A DNA stretch of 59,532 nt from a virus. The DNA lies in the IMG/VR virus record IMGVR_UViG_3300030098_005108, positions 1 through 59,532 of that record. One strand, 5' to 3'. Every line of letters starts with the position of its first letter. The stretch's first letter is position 1. Both the position numbers and the translations under genes were made by a program. Below are positions 30,501 to 36,243 of the stretch, piece after piece. The notes beneath the pieces were generated by a model. That model saw nothing but the letters and a program-made list of their open reading frames with translations, was not told the origin of the DNA and ran no database searches.

Positions 30501-30826
30501 ATGATGAGCCAGATACTAAAACTCTTAGAACGCTTAAAAAACTTTCTCATGATGTATTTATTACAACCGACCTAAGAAGGTTTGTAAATTACACTGCGGT
30601 TCCATCATCTTTTAGTACATTTAAGAATGCTAATAAAATGATCTATGAGGCCGTGAGAGACGATAAGGTTAAGCGTACTGGACCTTATGGTAAAGCGGGA
30701 TCATCACAAGCAATTAAAACTATGAGGTATGAAGTCTCTCCATTTGCAGAGGCTAAAAAAGATTTAGCTAATCTATTATATGAGGGTCCTTCTGAGAAAA
30801 AGGAAACTAGTTCTTTAATTAGATAA
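18581..30826 (+). CDS. Giant virion protein: zincin + DxDGD RNA polymerase (4081 aa)
   Basis: Residues 1281-1285 are HEAGH, a zincin metallopeptidase motif; Glu1401/1402 in HLLEETFTRTLE is a candidate third zinc ligand. At about 2574-2580 TRVPAHG and at 2619-2623 D-L-D-G-D (within FWGADLDGDSIHMNF) reproduce the R-x-P ... DxDGD layout of the double-psi barrel that holds catalytic Mg in beta'-type RNA polymerases. Upstream, HKGTKMYTKG (about 2508-2517) may be the lysine-bearing partner barrel. Residues 650-800 are Lys/Glu-rich coiled coil, and about 3740 begins a helical C-terminus. crAss-like phages inject such polymerases to transcribe early genes; theirs are usually shorter or split. It may be a polyprotein processed by its own zincin (inference). 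Confidence 0.85.
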   Translation: MADNDYTSGLNDILGNLSKPTPIPQSPEQDIKNLYEGEMQSTPSGLGGLIENSIQSNTINDIAFDQYAQGVAAGQMGDAMYAGLDAERYGPAPQQQITDPNAMIGSTGQRVARGLKAGWGDLVSGTGDTIDWISAAIKPGEGDLTTSVGSYLKKVGTEYQNENALILAEDLQEIEWHDMFDGEFWSSKMSRLVPYALSFILPSGVGAVGATRMLGRFGPTMLKSMKESGKFGRMSRGGGKGIGGVDISKAGRAGFKGQAGSGVLGQIGIDLGKQGYKPTKLLRNTTAFIGAGTAGNLAEGAYLSGEAYQEMINEVDENGQPMFTPQEAAHHAAGVMVDNAAWIGVDAMQYALLFGGLGRGVMGRLLKSTVTKKPFGENMKALTGMLARRAADTPVAATYLSAEALTEGFQEVFQEWAKYAEIQEAKGEDWDSWTTWMKEAPLGENAMLRDVFWSSFGLGAVMGGARGYYDAYAERKKKLDDKIDGWNNIIELAKEGERNPRIYQKKYGEAIDNSLADTVWDYYGDGSVAMAMIDNYVKDKLMTEELAEERKSLIENMEKMYEKHTINSGLTEAGAKQAFRVEVVLSDLNRQESALKERYQGWIKQQKEIFKNDKDKLNKILEQGEIEFKGEYRAPVEDEVSLETIRFQKDQFNQRLEDIYARRLDQAPVAKSTGKRDARFKKEGLDQEKYEKWTQEGEKQKQEREKAEAEAKAKEKTGIFETVKDLGGKAVEGVKSLFGKAKESQAWKDVAEATKGIATKSWAAMGEALKKGAEKRTESMARRMVIEEGKKRVNRTNYSKAIEEIKNGKINSAKQILKQGVIVDKNDIENIKDLYNVDDAGANAIINKILDNDIKNIEAKLKENPNLTGEELKELIIKEMTSEKGKEAISSILNKVKERFKKKDTKKTEEETIDVEYEDVTEKTLTEKEYLEKLKKDRKKDGSIVTILDENSFKTEIFKKGKLIKKENIDDIKVGDAIMNKQGTSFVVIEIKEDPTVMGGKIFKSRQALMTQELKMKQGIYLAERVSEKITSKKSQADVKKKDQPRVVPKTEQYQKTEASLEKGARQIKKADIQKGTGPNYFIKTPEGETIQYRDFDNISDKYVLDEGANVELRLRKPIKGQEGVVEVDGKLYFQFDNLLYETEIEVVINGEVVGKVAQRDYKAKEPTKKAKKKDTRKIDQLIGAVKESKEKIKKYFTRAQKDIPDYNPESLTIDPLYRHGTGIEARTIVEDIVQKRFPGSKGFVAYTALTDDFGQEASSLAIGSTIFINENSVKQSDIIHEAGHIYYNLMGDTPLMKKIKKLLPKSELYQKTKKDYPELTLMKFKDLNMTLGLIYREIFKNTNKEYDSFPDLVDIANNIAAAEKAGDSARVNDLFVSLRTQLKINGGKDVRVDRQKHLLEETFTRTLESFSYGTVDAVVKGSAAQKQLEKDLIQFYKETKKLATEEEARKLLDLSVDNIASLDLEAAMKHILLDFNSADRTVPYIMNSAYGPINKANKKILRNTASYSAVSFYISENIQLEDNEQIVKNVMQLIADDSALTLDNKDVKDLEQYIHSIIIQLKDNKNLKEADRILDERLSGIGLGGKHKEGENVKEASEETDRDKEKLRVLPTTTTNFIKKIVEYYNRDKDEKSMISSKKILSAIMSLAKETKNNPYSFIIEMRKSLNPNIQNMVMTMDQIYSQVEGLTNPKRYTNAKLVELKGPIEGINIEVLAHNVLSIGDNGQRAWYRNLSTNMTIEKKVLDSILKGLEDNTQKEKDIAEVYNNLFDDTNYLQSIKDKKKVYRRNDIIARNNSAEKILNILFDLENGEFINKDVLLNNQIMFNGKKQFIHNILFDHTIQKQFTTDKGKTIKLKKPNIILKNKDIFTVFDTRNDQKKFTHKGVNDYQAKGVFRDKQIEIRNIVTQGLVMSRAENYITMIDNVEQDGVSVLNKDNGFWSRTKNVFEVANSGVKFGEKDLINPEHNIFVAMAQLQGKEEGKNYLNPFNITVHSGMMRYFEKDTHGLKNKEGLARKANDVNPNELTVGDFFMFLSRYNEGKRNNEKTIYYDQPIAVFADKSRRYYIQSIIAHDAKSRKALLSRIAKNPAYKNKDKNKYKLGDEVFPYKIKNNRLVGEDMNTLIKNWRDYMQKNRELFLNNKDLKKVLDSKRQPTNEVLEAFLTSYIANKFMAQQLFVHDHRQSDNEIDYIKRAAGAIAGHTNFDRNTSVEFFVTNDYYVAKDDKTIFTEEGAKVEFGENWKKEVAVENDAMGYVLPKQAELIRAKYGDSQKVGSVFKFVYHYTELDGPLKDRTTYMKFAVHTLTKEMEDSSPYLKNLGEALRERTKNVRKASKENGKGVGNLIIGASKSAAKLYAGEQRFIHDITSIDNMEEMFDKQDEIYKDAEGYRGLSGEGFGIQLELDKQTDERFFPSQLFYNLLNNITEENRESVARMLQLREKVMKANNEKRNSSIIEVGENKNIFKERDSFKSSVTADIYDILVESSYDNLHPMYPYLNAPHNAVATGRITHKGTKMYTKGSIGYQSSSIGMGLRSYQKGLYKGQANEYIKNEDIVVSEAIVPGYLKDDGVKVGDLFIGTRVPAHGKVSSSVFIVKGFHKQVEGSPNSNVTIPAWVSKFWGADLDGDSIHMNFRWTNEEVAKREWKKDSNEFFDRYVALVSQKEKEKEIKADIDFVGPAKNAIELRDKIYGVPKTSKESQLTPEGDGKMFEDNVPAKHLVGRIAALMRTFNVFSNSQDRLPVKISIKNKEGVVEHDKFFDNPSLENNIGNWYGVAQLLNIALDNAKYQYASQLGMNQESIFSYVLLRRLGYSLNDLTLMFNAPFVKKYLEYKRAKSKNYISKDSDIMEMFADKNSEFKKNDFADFMEENQMIPDIKSIIKNERVDIDINNITNKDQQQKIIELIYILDNYDSVLVSPFSKAFTVHQTIEKNPLELNKIHSAIETIINNTINGQRNTILGWGGEYLNYELENNTINNPIVTHGVGLFKTMLDRAEQTDIRYSPYIRRILEGKSKEVLNNLGESKSEVINQVIANNIRKQSGLINRVVKKPMLIKEFKELKENTRENYFLDSIIQISEDEKNIVINRQTITDFTSYKTIQQAKDAFADLSETSQDLIFEIEYLFNLFGYKGGAGQASSFVPFFDDKYVERINDGMNKVIEHNKTAFAELNNEGVSQELLDAIEDVQKRKAGLDSLSAKKERDIASKDNNNIYPNPIKKPKKVITADTSYNNDHLGGGVEFMSFPKWAADKGIDISKIEEDSNTFRILTQNYSKYKDHLRLVREFEATLEKKPLSKYTMEGLYDEARKFRKMDNSATKGIAYTIEKEIGQRAFQEQAKYLRDVGASKGYEYNIPGVDGVAQDDLTNFQAWLGSNNMTSKRPEIQYLINEAQKEYRKYMRSFKEHKNLIEEKNNALKRSKLKGLSILERVRKGFDSNARYQYIYGNIATVENGNVRLFTPEEIVENGVELTRQEEEYYATYKAVAEILLGSEGGETIVPGMQMGTSESMARSGLFGLYSSSIDSYDYNRVKVYGIDANGDRALKTFYEWKYDVYKGRTGKLKLKSGREIFELDKLRRKAKELKAKGKHEDNSRIILSDVEYDALVNNGAMLKRMIGYDKVSDIDAELIQEYERRKGVRAQNISYDINTTLLEFTRSHIFQHGEGLYKLEDGRPVEREDRFTGMGKVAILTDSIIGFNKNLDNKNAVRYLTGWWKEGFLEKKQQVGIFGKTGDKVIDTFVRLTSLRLLGFNMSIGIGNTLAGKYQELRKRGGKQFIKGEARYWKNLFSSRDILKKYRIIEYSFDEFMHLSERKGTWGKIERWSYMFMDGTESYIQGAAFLGELTDEEFRTGEISEERVMHINHKISTLHGEGYTALDASLLSMYSYGRALLQFKKWFITLIGDRFKAEDIDRFGDVNIGSYRASSEFITDLFRKYFAGGITKKEIIDIYNNSSEKRKREMRNHVAGIGIGVTLLSLIAIMEDDDEPDTKTLRTLKKLSHDVFITTDLRRFVNYTAVPSSFSTFKNANKMIYEAVRDDKVKRTGPYGKAGSSQAIKTMRYEVSPFAEAKKDLANLLYEGPSEKKETSSLIR

Positions 30827-30837
30827 TTAAAATTGAT

Positions 30838-30845
30838 TATATTTG
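30838..30845 (+). promoter_or_regulatory. Bacteroidetes-type -7 box TATATTTG
   Basis: TATATTTG lies 12 bases after the giant gene's stop and 14 bases before the ATG at 30860. No good -33 TTG is seen at the usual distance. It would start the fibre/adhesin transcript with a leader of about ten bases. Confidence 0.55.
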
Positions 30846-30859
30846 TAAAAATTTAAAAC

Positions 30860-31234
30860 ATGAACGTAAACGACTTATTTAAAGCATCTTTTGGTCAGTT
30901 TGGATCTGTATATTTAAATGGAGATGGGGCTAAATTAGATTTAAATGCAGCTAATGCTACTAGATTTGTTATAGCTATACAATTTATGGAAGACACTACA
31001 TTTGAGGATATACAAACTTTAGATGGTTTAGTAGGATCTATTACAGATGTAAGTGCAGAACTAGACGTAGGAGGGGCGTTTGGAGCCGTAACTAATGAGT
31101 CTACTACTTCAGATCAAGAAACAATTACAACATCGCATACATTTCCAAAGGGAATTACAATATATGGAAAATGGGATTATATAGAATTAAATGGAGGCTC
31201 TTGTGTATGTTACTTAGCCCCAGTAGGATATTAA
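30860..31234 (+). CDS. Fibre-associated protein, tandem copy 1 (124 aa)
   Basis: The start 'NVNDLFKASFGQFGSVYLNGDGA' and end 'FPKGITIYGKWDYIEL' match the next gene almost residue for residue, so the two are tandem paralogues. Beta-rich, no signal peptide. It sits at the head of the adhesin cluster behind its own promoter. Small subunits of this kind often form collars or bases for fibres; here that is only inferred from position. Confidence 0.7.
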   Translation: MNVNDLFKASFGQFGSVYLNGDGAKLDLNAANATRFVIAIQFMEDTTFEDIQTLDGLVGSITDVSAELDVGGAFGAVTNESTTSDQETITTSHTFPKGITIYGKWDYIELNGGSCVCYLAPVGY

Positions 31235-31257
31235 TATTAATTTAAAATTAAAATAAA

Positions 31258-31617
31258 ATGGCAAACGTAGACGATTTAGTGAAGAAAGGTTTTGGGCAAC
31301 TAGGATCTGTATTCTCAGATGCCGATGGGGCAATTACACCTCCAACTAATAAAGTATTTGTAGCTATAACATTTTTATCAGATACTACCCTAGACTCTTC
31401 TGGAGGATTAGTTGCTGATACAAATTATAGAAGCTGTGAATTTATTGGCACAAATGCTGCTGCTCATGATGCCGCTTCAGCAACTGTAACTTCTGGTACG
31501 GGAGGTGATCAGGTAGATGTAAGTAACACTTTCCCTAAGGGTGTAACTATTTTTGGTAGATGGACATCTATCAATATAGGAACTCCAGGCAGTCTTATCG
31601 CATATATAGGAGAATAA
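31258..31617 (+). CDS. Fibre-associated protein, tandem copy 2 (119 aa)
   Basis: Paralogue of the preceding gene: 'NVDDLVKKGFGQLGSVFSDADGA' at the start and 'FPKGVTIFGRWTSINI' near the end, with a diverged middle. The stop overlaps the next ATG (TAATG), so it is coupled to the LamG-like protein and may assemble with it. The nucleotide sequences have drifted, so the duplication is not recent. Confidence 0.7.
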   Translation: MANVDDLVKKGFGQLGSVFSDADGAITPPTNKVFVAITFLSDTTLDSSGGLVADTNYRSCEFIGTNAAAHDAASATVTSGTGGDQVDVSNTFPKGVTIFGRWTSINIGTPGSLIAYIGE

Positions 31618-32615
31618 TGTTAATCTTAGGAGCTAATTTAATATCTAGCGCAGGAGTAAGCGCAAAAAAAAGTGAATTTTCACTTCTCTTTGATGGCGAT
31701 GATCAGTATATAAAAACTGGCGGGGATAGCTCAACAAAACCTGTTAACGCAGTAACAGTATCCGCTTGGGTTAATATGGATACTGCTGACGGTGGTTATG
31801 GTTGGCCAAATCCAGATGGTAATAATGATCACATGCAAGTTATTGTAGGTTGTATTGCTAGTGGTGGTTATGCGCTTGGTATACAGTATGGCGGTACTGC
31901 TAATAATCCATTAACATATGTATTTGCAAATGCAAATGTAGATGACAATGGAACTGGTTTGGCGGGTAAATATTTTACTAATACTTTTTACAACAGACAT
32001 AGTCCTTATGAACAAAAGGCTGACTCTACAGCCGCAGATTTAAACGCGTCATCTGATGCCACGGCTGATGGGCCAGCTGTTGGAGCTGCTGGTTGTACTT
32101 GGGGCGGTTATACATCTAGCGTTGGTGGTTATACACTGCACAATATAAGAAACCTAACAGGATGGAATCATCTAGCAATGACTTATGATGGAACCAATGG
32201 TATAATGAAGTTATATATTAACGGGTCATTAAAAAGAATAGCTGACACTGAAGTTGGTAGTGAAGGGACCCCTAATGAGATGAATTACCATAGTAATTCC
32301 GCTATGGAAGTAATGATTGGTGCTGACGTTGGAAGTGTTCCTTCTGGTGGTGCTGATTTTATGGATGGACTAATAGATGATGTAGCTATATGGGATGCAG
32401 CTATAGATGCTGATGGAATAGCAGAAATTTATAATAATGGGGCTGCAGGAACTAATTTAACTAGTGCTGTTGGAGATTACGATAATCAAGATGACTTGCA
32501 AGGGTGGTGGAAAATAGAAGAGGGAACTGGAACATCAGTGGCAGATTCATCATCAAATTCTAACACAGGAACACTAGTTAATACGCCAACATGGTCAACA
32601 AATACAGCAGGATAA
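31617..32615 (+). CDS. LamG/concanavalin-like adhesin (332 aa)
   Basis: The ATG at 31617, overlapping the preceding stop, is preferred over an in-frame ATG 57 bases upstream, which would overlap the neighbour. The protein reads 'SEFSLLFDGDDQYIKTGG', then 'VTVSAWVNM', 'GWNHLAMTYDGTNGIMKLYINGSLKR' split by short loops, and 'MDGLIDDVAIWDAAIDADGIAEIYNNG', the standard strand order of LamG_3/concanavalin A-like domains. Such domains bind glycans. Among phage fibre genes it is a likely receptor-binding or adhesion module. Confidence 0.8.
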   Translation: MLILGANLISSAGVSAKKSEFSLLFDGDDQYIKTGGDSSTKPVNAVTVSAWVNMDTADGGYGWPNPDGNNDHMQVIVGCIASGGYALGIQYGGTANNPLTYVFANANVDDNGTGLAGKYFTNTFYNRHSPYEQKADSTAADLNASSDATADGPAVGAAGCTWGGYTSSVGGYTLHNIRNLTGWNHLAMTYDGTNGIMKLYINGSLKRIADTEVGSEGTPNEMNYHSNSAMEVMIGADVGSVPSGGADFMDGLIDDVAIWDAAIDADGIAEIYNNGAAGTNLTSAVGDYDNQDDLQGWWKIEEGTGTSVADSSSNSNTGTLVNTPTWSTNTAG

Positions 32616-32616
32616 T

Positions 32617-32838
32617 ATGAATTATGTAATACTAACAGCATCAGAAGTATCAAGTATAGATTTTTCTAAAGTATTAGAAGATTCTGCAAATACACTTAGA
32701 TATAACAATGACAATACAAAAACATTTGTAAAGTTTAAAGGCGATACTCCATCTTTTCTAAACGACAAAACAATTTTAAATAAAACTGAAATGTTTTCTG
32801 AACTTAAAAAAGAAGAATGGAAATCTATACAAGAATAG
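32617..32838 (+). CDS. Small fibre-accessory protein (73 aa)
   Basis: Compact alpha/beta protein: 'NYVILTASEVSSIDFSKV', then 'TLRYNNDNTKTFVKFKGDTP' and 'NKTEMFSELKKEEWKSI'. Similar short proteins with a 'tlRYs-dg-skT-vKy-G-xP ... Ei-x-L-xx-eW' pattern follow fibre genes in other marine phages (recalled, not searched), perhaps as chaperones. It begins one base after the LamG-like gene's stop. Confidence 0.65.
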   Translation: MNYVILTASEVSSIDFSKVLEDSANTLRYNNDNTKTFVKFKGDTPSFLNDKTILNKTEMFSELKKEEWKSIQE

Positions 32839-32841
32839 CAA

Positions 32842-33006
32842 ATGGGGTTTATACAGAAATTAGCTAAAAAAAGCGATAGAGTTAAAACTAAATCAAAAGC
32901 AAAAAAAGTTAAGCCTGTATCTTGCAATTGTGAATTTAAATATAAAACAGCAAAAATCCCAAAGCTTACATGGAGATATGTTTTAACTTTAAAAAATTGG
33001 AAATAA
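32842..33006 (+). CDS. Short basic protein (54 aa)
   Basis: ATG GGG TTT ATA ... TAA encodes 54 residues that fill the gap between two fibre genes exactly, leaving 3 bases before and one after. Residues 5-25 are very Lys-rich (KLAKKSDRVKTKSKAKKVK), a CNC pair follows at 28-30, and the end is aromatic (LTWRYVLTLKNWK). No family recognised. The tight fit into the operon is the main support. Confidence 0.55.
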   Translation: MGFIQKLAKKSDRVKTKSKAKKVKPVSCNCEFKYKTAKIPKLTWRYVLTLKNWK

Positions 33007-33007
33007 A

Positions 33008-34069
33008 ATGTTAGGATTGGGATCTTCTTTAAATAAAGGCGAAACCCCTAGTGGATTTGGTCCAGATCAATTTGTAATGAAAATTACAACAAATATGGGT
33101 GGTGACTATCCTTACGATGGCGTTAGTAACAATAGCGATTCAACTTCAATGAAATTTTATATGCCAAGAGTGGGTACAAGTACTAACAAAGGTCATATAG
33201 ATATTGATTGGGGAGACGGAAATACTGATACAGATGTTGTGGATACGATTACTCATGATTATGGTACGGCTGGTACATATACTATAATAATTACACCTGG
33301 AAGTTCGTATGTTAGAGGAACAGCAGCGGGTAATGTGGAGTTTCCTCCTTTAAATAGATGGCTTTTTGGAGGAGAATTTGATTGTAGAAAAGTAATAGAA
33401 ATATTAAATTGGGGTTGTTTTGGTAATAATAGCTCTTCTGTTTTTAATGGCTGCTCAAATATGACATGCTCGGCAACTGATGAGCCCTGGGACTTTACAT
33501 ATACAAATCGTAAACCTACAAACATGTCAGTTTACTTTAGGAATTGCTATTCATTTAATGGCACTATGTCTAATTGGGCAACATATACATCAACTGCAAA
33601 TAGACTTGACAGTTTCTTTTTTGGGTGCACTAGTTTTAATCAGCCCTTAACTGGATGGGACACTTCTAATGTTACTAGACTAAACCAAATGTTTCAAGCT
33701 GCAACAATTTTTAATCAATCATTGAGTCATTTTGATACTAGCAGCGTGACAACTATAAATAAAATGTTTAATGATAACACAGCTTTTGATCAAGATCTTG
33801 GGGGTTGGGATATAAGTAATGTAACTGATTTTGTTAACTTTATGAATAGCGGAGGGCAATCATGGTCTGCGACTAATTATAATGCAACTTTAATAGGCTG
33901 GGCAGCCCAAACGGTATCACAAAATGAATCTATCAGTTTTGGCGCTGCAGATACTTTAGATGGAGATGTTGGTGCGGTAAGTAACAGTAGCAATGGTGAG
34001 GATGCTAAAAACTCTTTAATAGCTGATGATGGTTGGACGATAACTGATGGTGATGGAACTGAAACATAA
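33008..34069 (+). CDS. PKD plus BspA-like repeat surface protein (353 aa)
   Basis: Residues about 55-100 (HIDIDWGDGNTD...HDYGTAGTYTIIITPG) are a PKD-like Ig fold. Residues about 105-290 carry BspA/DUF285-type repeats (FFFGCTSFNQPLTGWDTSNV, TRLNQMFQAATIFNQSLSHF, TINKMFNDNTAFDQDLGGWD). These repeats are common in bacterial surface adhesins and here would project from the virion. The C-terminus (GAADTLDGDVGAVSNSSNGEDAKN...) looks like an assembly or cap region. There is no signal peptide, which fits a virion rather than a secreted protein. Confidence 0.75.
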   Translation: MLGLGSSLNKGETPSGFGPDQFVMKITTNMGGDYPYDGVSNNSDSTSMKFYMPRVGTSTNKGHIDIDWGDGNTDTDVVDTITHDYGTAGTYTIIITPGSSYVRGTAAGNVEFPPLNRWLFGGEFDCRKVIEILNWGCFGNNSSSVFNGCSNMTCSATDEPWDFTYTNRKPTNMSVYFRNCYSFNGTMSNWATYTSTANRLDSFFFGCTSFNQPLTGWDTSNVTRLNQMFQAATIFNQSLSHFDTSSVTTINKMFNDNTAFDQDLGGWDISNVTDFVNFMNSGGQSWSATNYNATLIGWAAQTVSQNESISFGAADTLDGDVGAVSNSSNGEDAKNSLIADDGWTITDGDGTET

Positions 34070-34075
34070 AATATA

Positions 34076-34282
34076 ATGGGAAAATATAGAAAATTATCTA
34101 AACCTGAAGTAGAGACTTATGCTATTATATGGGATGATAATAGGCAAAATATAACAGGATATGCTGAAATTCAAACAAACCAGTCTTTACATTCATTAAA
34201 AACAGAAATAGATTATTATACAGATTATCATGAATGGAAAAATATATTGTCAAATAACGGGATAAATGTAGATGATGAATAA
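34076..34282 (+). CDS. Small hypothetical protein (68 aa)
   Basis: 68 residues, mixed alpha/beta (MGKYRKLSKPEVETYAIIWDDNRQNITGYAEIQTN...), ending in an acidic tail (NVDDE). It follows the BspA-like gene by 6 bases and precedes the envelope cassette. Possibly an accessory of the upstream adhesin; no recognised family. Confidence 0.5.
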   Translation: MGKYRKLSKPEVETYAIIWDDNRQNITGYAEIQTNQSLHSLKTEIDYYTDYHEWKNILSNNGINVDDE

Positions 34283-34297
34283 ATTAAATTTAATTAA

Positions 34298-35425
34298 ATG
34301 AAAAATATACTATATATAATATTTCTTTTTTTAGCATCTTGCACAATTCCAAAAAAATGTTGTGCTCAAATTAATTATTTAAATTATTTAAAAGATGTTG
34401 ATTTAGAGGAAAATTTAAAAAAACATTTAAAGTTTTCTACAGTTTATGGGGCTATTAATGGAGGGACCTCTGTGTCAGATGTTAAAAATTTCTCTATTAC
34501 TTCTGGGCAGTTACAAGAAGAAATAATAAAAACGCCTTATGATTATTCTTTTACTGTTGGAATAAGAAAAATAGCTAGATTTGGATATGAGAATAAGGCG
34601 CAAACTTTTTACGATGGAACTGAATCTAATTATACGGACGCGGCAACTGTAGGTAAGGTACAAGGATTTGAATATTTATTTGAAGTAGATTACGCAAGAC
34701 AACAAGGCGTGGACTTTATAGATCAACATCACTTTATTAGATACAGTTCCGATGATGACTGTAATGGTCCTTTATGTGTAGATCATTTTGCGGCTAAAGT
34801 AGAATATGTAAAAGATGGTTTTGCCGATGTAGAATATTTTGAATTATCAGAAAGATATAGAATGAAAAGGAATGCTAATTTAGCATTCAGTATAGGCCTT
34901 GCTCATAGATTAGCAGAGCCTTATGGCTATAATCCACTAGAAGAATGGATCTTGGATAATGGAAGTATACATTACACTTACTTAGCAATACAAGAGGGTT
35001 ACAGTATTGATGTTGAAAAGAGTGAGTATAAAGATCCAAGTGGAGCTATAGTCGCAACTAATCCAGAAGTCTGGAAAGAAGTAGTAATTCCCCAAGTCAT
35101 ATCTGACTATACTATTAAGAAAAGAGATCAATTATCCAAACAAATACAACATTCTGTTATAATAGGATTTGACTACTATAAATATACAAAGAGTAAATGG
35201 CTGCATGCTTGGGGTAATATACTTCCTTATCATTATAATGATGGTAGCGAATTTTCATATCACAACTTTAACAATGGAAAACAATGGTACGATTATTCAG
35301 GAGGATTAATTTATGGAATAAAAGTAAACAGAAGCTTAGGGTATTTTGTAGAAGCAAAATATAATAAGTATTGGAACAGAGAGTGGTATGATTTTAAACT
35401 TGGCGTAAATTACGTCATATTTTAG
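34298..35425 (+). CDS. Exported outer-membrane beta-barrel candidate (375 aa)
   Basis: The N-terminus is an export signal: Lys-Asn, hydrophobic ILYIIFLFL, then L-A-S-C15 (a lipobox) and, a little later, a CCAQ site typical of flavobacterial signal peptidase I. Which site is used is unclear. The remainder is rich in Tyr/Trp and alternating strands and ends KLGVNYVIF, an outer-membrane-barrel type C-terminus with terminal Phe. A phage-encoded outer membrane protein could block receptors or modify the host surface. It opens the envelope-directed cassette; no named family. Confidence 0.65.
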   Translation: MKNILYIIFLFLASCTIPKKCCAQINYLNYLKDVDLEENLKKHLKFSTVYGAINGGTSVSDVKNFSITSGQLQEEIIKTPYDYSFTVGIRKIARFGYENKAQTFYDGTESNYTDAATVGKVQGFEYLFEVDYARQQGVDFIDQHHFIRYSSDDDCNGPLCVDHFAAKVEYVKDGFADVEYFELSERYRMKRNANLAFSIGLAHRLAEPYGYNPLEEWILDNGSIHYTYLAIQEGYSIDVEKSEYKDPSGAIVATNPEVWKEVVIPQVISDYTIKKRDQLSKQIQHSVIIGFDYYKYTKSKWLHAWGNILPYHYNDGSEFSYHNFNNGKQWYDYSGGLIYGIKVNRSLGYFVEAKYNKYWNREWYDFKLGVNYVIF

Positions 35426-35448
35426 TATTAATTTAAATAAATAAAAAA

Positions 35449-35859
35449 ATGAAAAAAATATTTTTAACAACATTAACAACTTGTTTATGCTTATTTGCAT
35501 CAGCACAATTTTCAGTAATATCTTCTATTAATATACCAGAGGAGGGAGAGGAGTTTTCTGTAAATAGCATAACAGATAATATGGGTGCTGGCTATCAAAT
35601 AAATGATAAAATAATGGCTGGTGTAGTAAAAAATGGTGAAAATTATGATGTCTTTGGAAGATATTATTTTGAAAATATATACGTATCTTTACAATCACCA
35701 ACAGAAGAGATGTCTGAAAACATGAATATAGGTGCTGGATACTCTTATAATATTTGGGATAAATTATATATAGAGCCAAACTATTCTATGCCGATGAAGG
35801 AAGATGAAAACGGAGAAAGAGAAGGAAAGTTCGTTATAGGAATAGCTTATAAACTTTAA
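35449..35859 (+). CDS. Small exported beta-rich protein (136 aa)
   Basis: Signal peptide residues 1-20 (MKKIFLTTLTTCLCLFASAQ) with a typical flavobacterial -AQ cleavage end. The mature 116 residues look like a small beta-barrel or sandwich (GAGYQINDKIMAGVV, YDVFGRYYFENIYVSL, GAGYSYNIWDKLYIEPNYSM, KFVIGIAYKL). The alternating pattern and aromatic girdle suggest an outer-membrane or periplasmic protein. It follows the barrel candidate by 23 bases. Host-surface or superinfection role is inference. Confidence 0.65.
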   Translation: MKKIFLTTLTTCLCLFASAQFSVISSINIPEEGEEFSVNSITDNMGAGYQINDKIMAGVVKNGENYDVFGRYYFENIYVSLQSPTEEMSENMNIGAGYSYNIWDKLYIEPNYSMPMKEDENGEREGKFVIGIAYKL

Positions 35860-35869
35860 AATAGACAAT

Positions 35870-36238
35870 ATGTATACATATAATATTGAATTACTAAGAG
35901 TTGTTGATGGAGATACTATTGACGCTAAAATAGATCTAGGGTTTGATGTTAGTGTAAAAAAAAGAGTGAGATTTATGGGGGTTAATACCCCCGAATCTCG
36001 CACTAGAGATTTAGAAGAAAAAGCTAGAGGCTTAGCTGCCAAAGATAGAGTTAAGCAATTACTAAAAGGAAGCGATACAATTCAGCTTGTATCACATGGG
36101 GTAGGTAAATATGGAAGATGTTTAGGAGAATTAAATATAGATGTAGTAGATGGTAAAAAGAATTTAACATTAGTGAGTGTAAATGAATTATTAATTAAAG
36201 AAGGCCATGCGGTAGAATATCATGGCGGTAAAAGATAA
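35870..36238 (+). CDS. Thermonuclease-like (SNase) protein (122 aa)
   Basis: A complete small SNase domain: 'RVVDGDTIDAKIDLGF' (Asp13, Asp15), 'KRVRFMGVNTPESR' (Arg34, Asn39, Glu42) and 'YGRCLGEL' (Arg83), in the order of the staphylococcal nuclease active site. The usual Asp at the TPE loop is Asn39. No signal peptide, so it probably acts in the host cytoplasm, for example on host DNA or RNA. It lies between exported proteins and membrane proteins. Confidence 0.85.
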   Translation: MYTYNIELLRVVDGDTIDAKIDLGFDVSVKKRVRFMGVNTPESRTRDLEEKARGLAAKDRVKQLLKGSDTIQLVSHGVGKYGRCLGELNIDVVDGKKNLTLVSVNELLIKEGHAVEYHGGKR

Positions 36239-36243
36239 AATAT

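Noticed and set aside
31560-31616. Upstream ATG for the LamG-like protein
   Set aside because: It would read through the end of the preceding gene; the ATG at 31617 overlaps the stop as TAATG, the usual coupling here.
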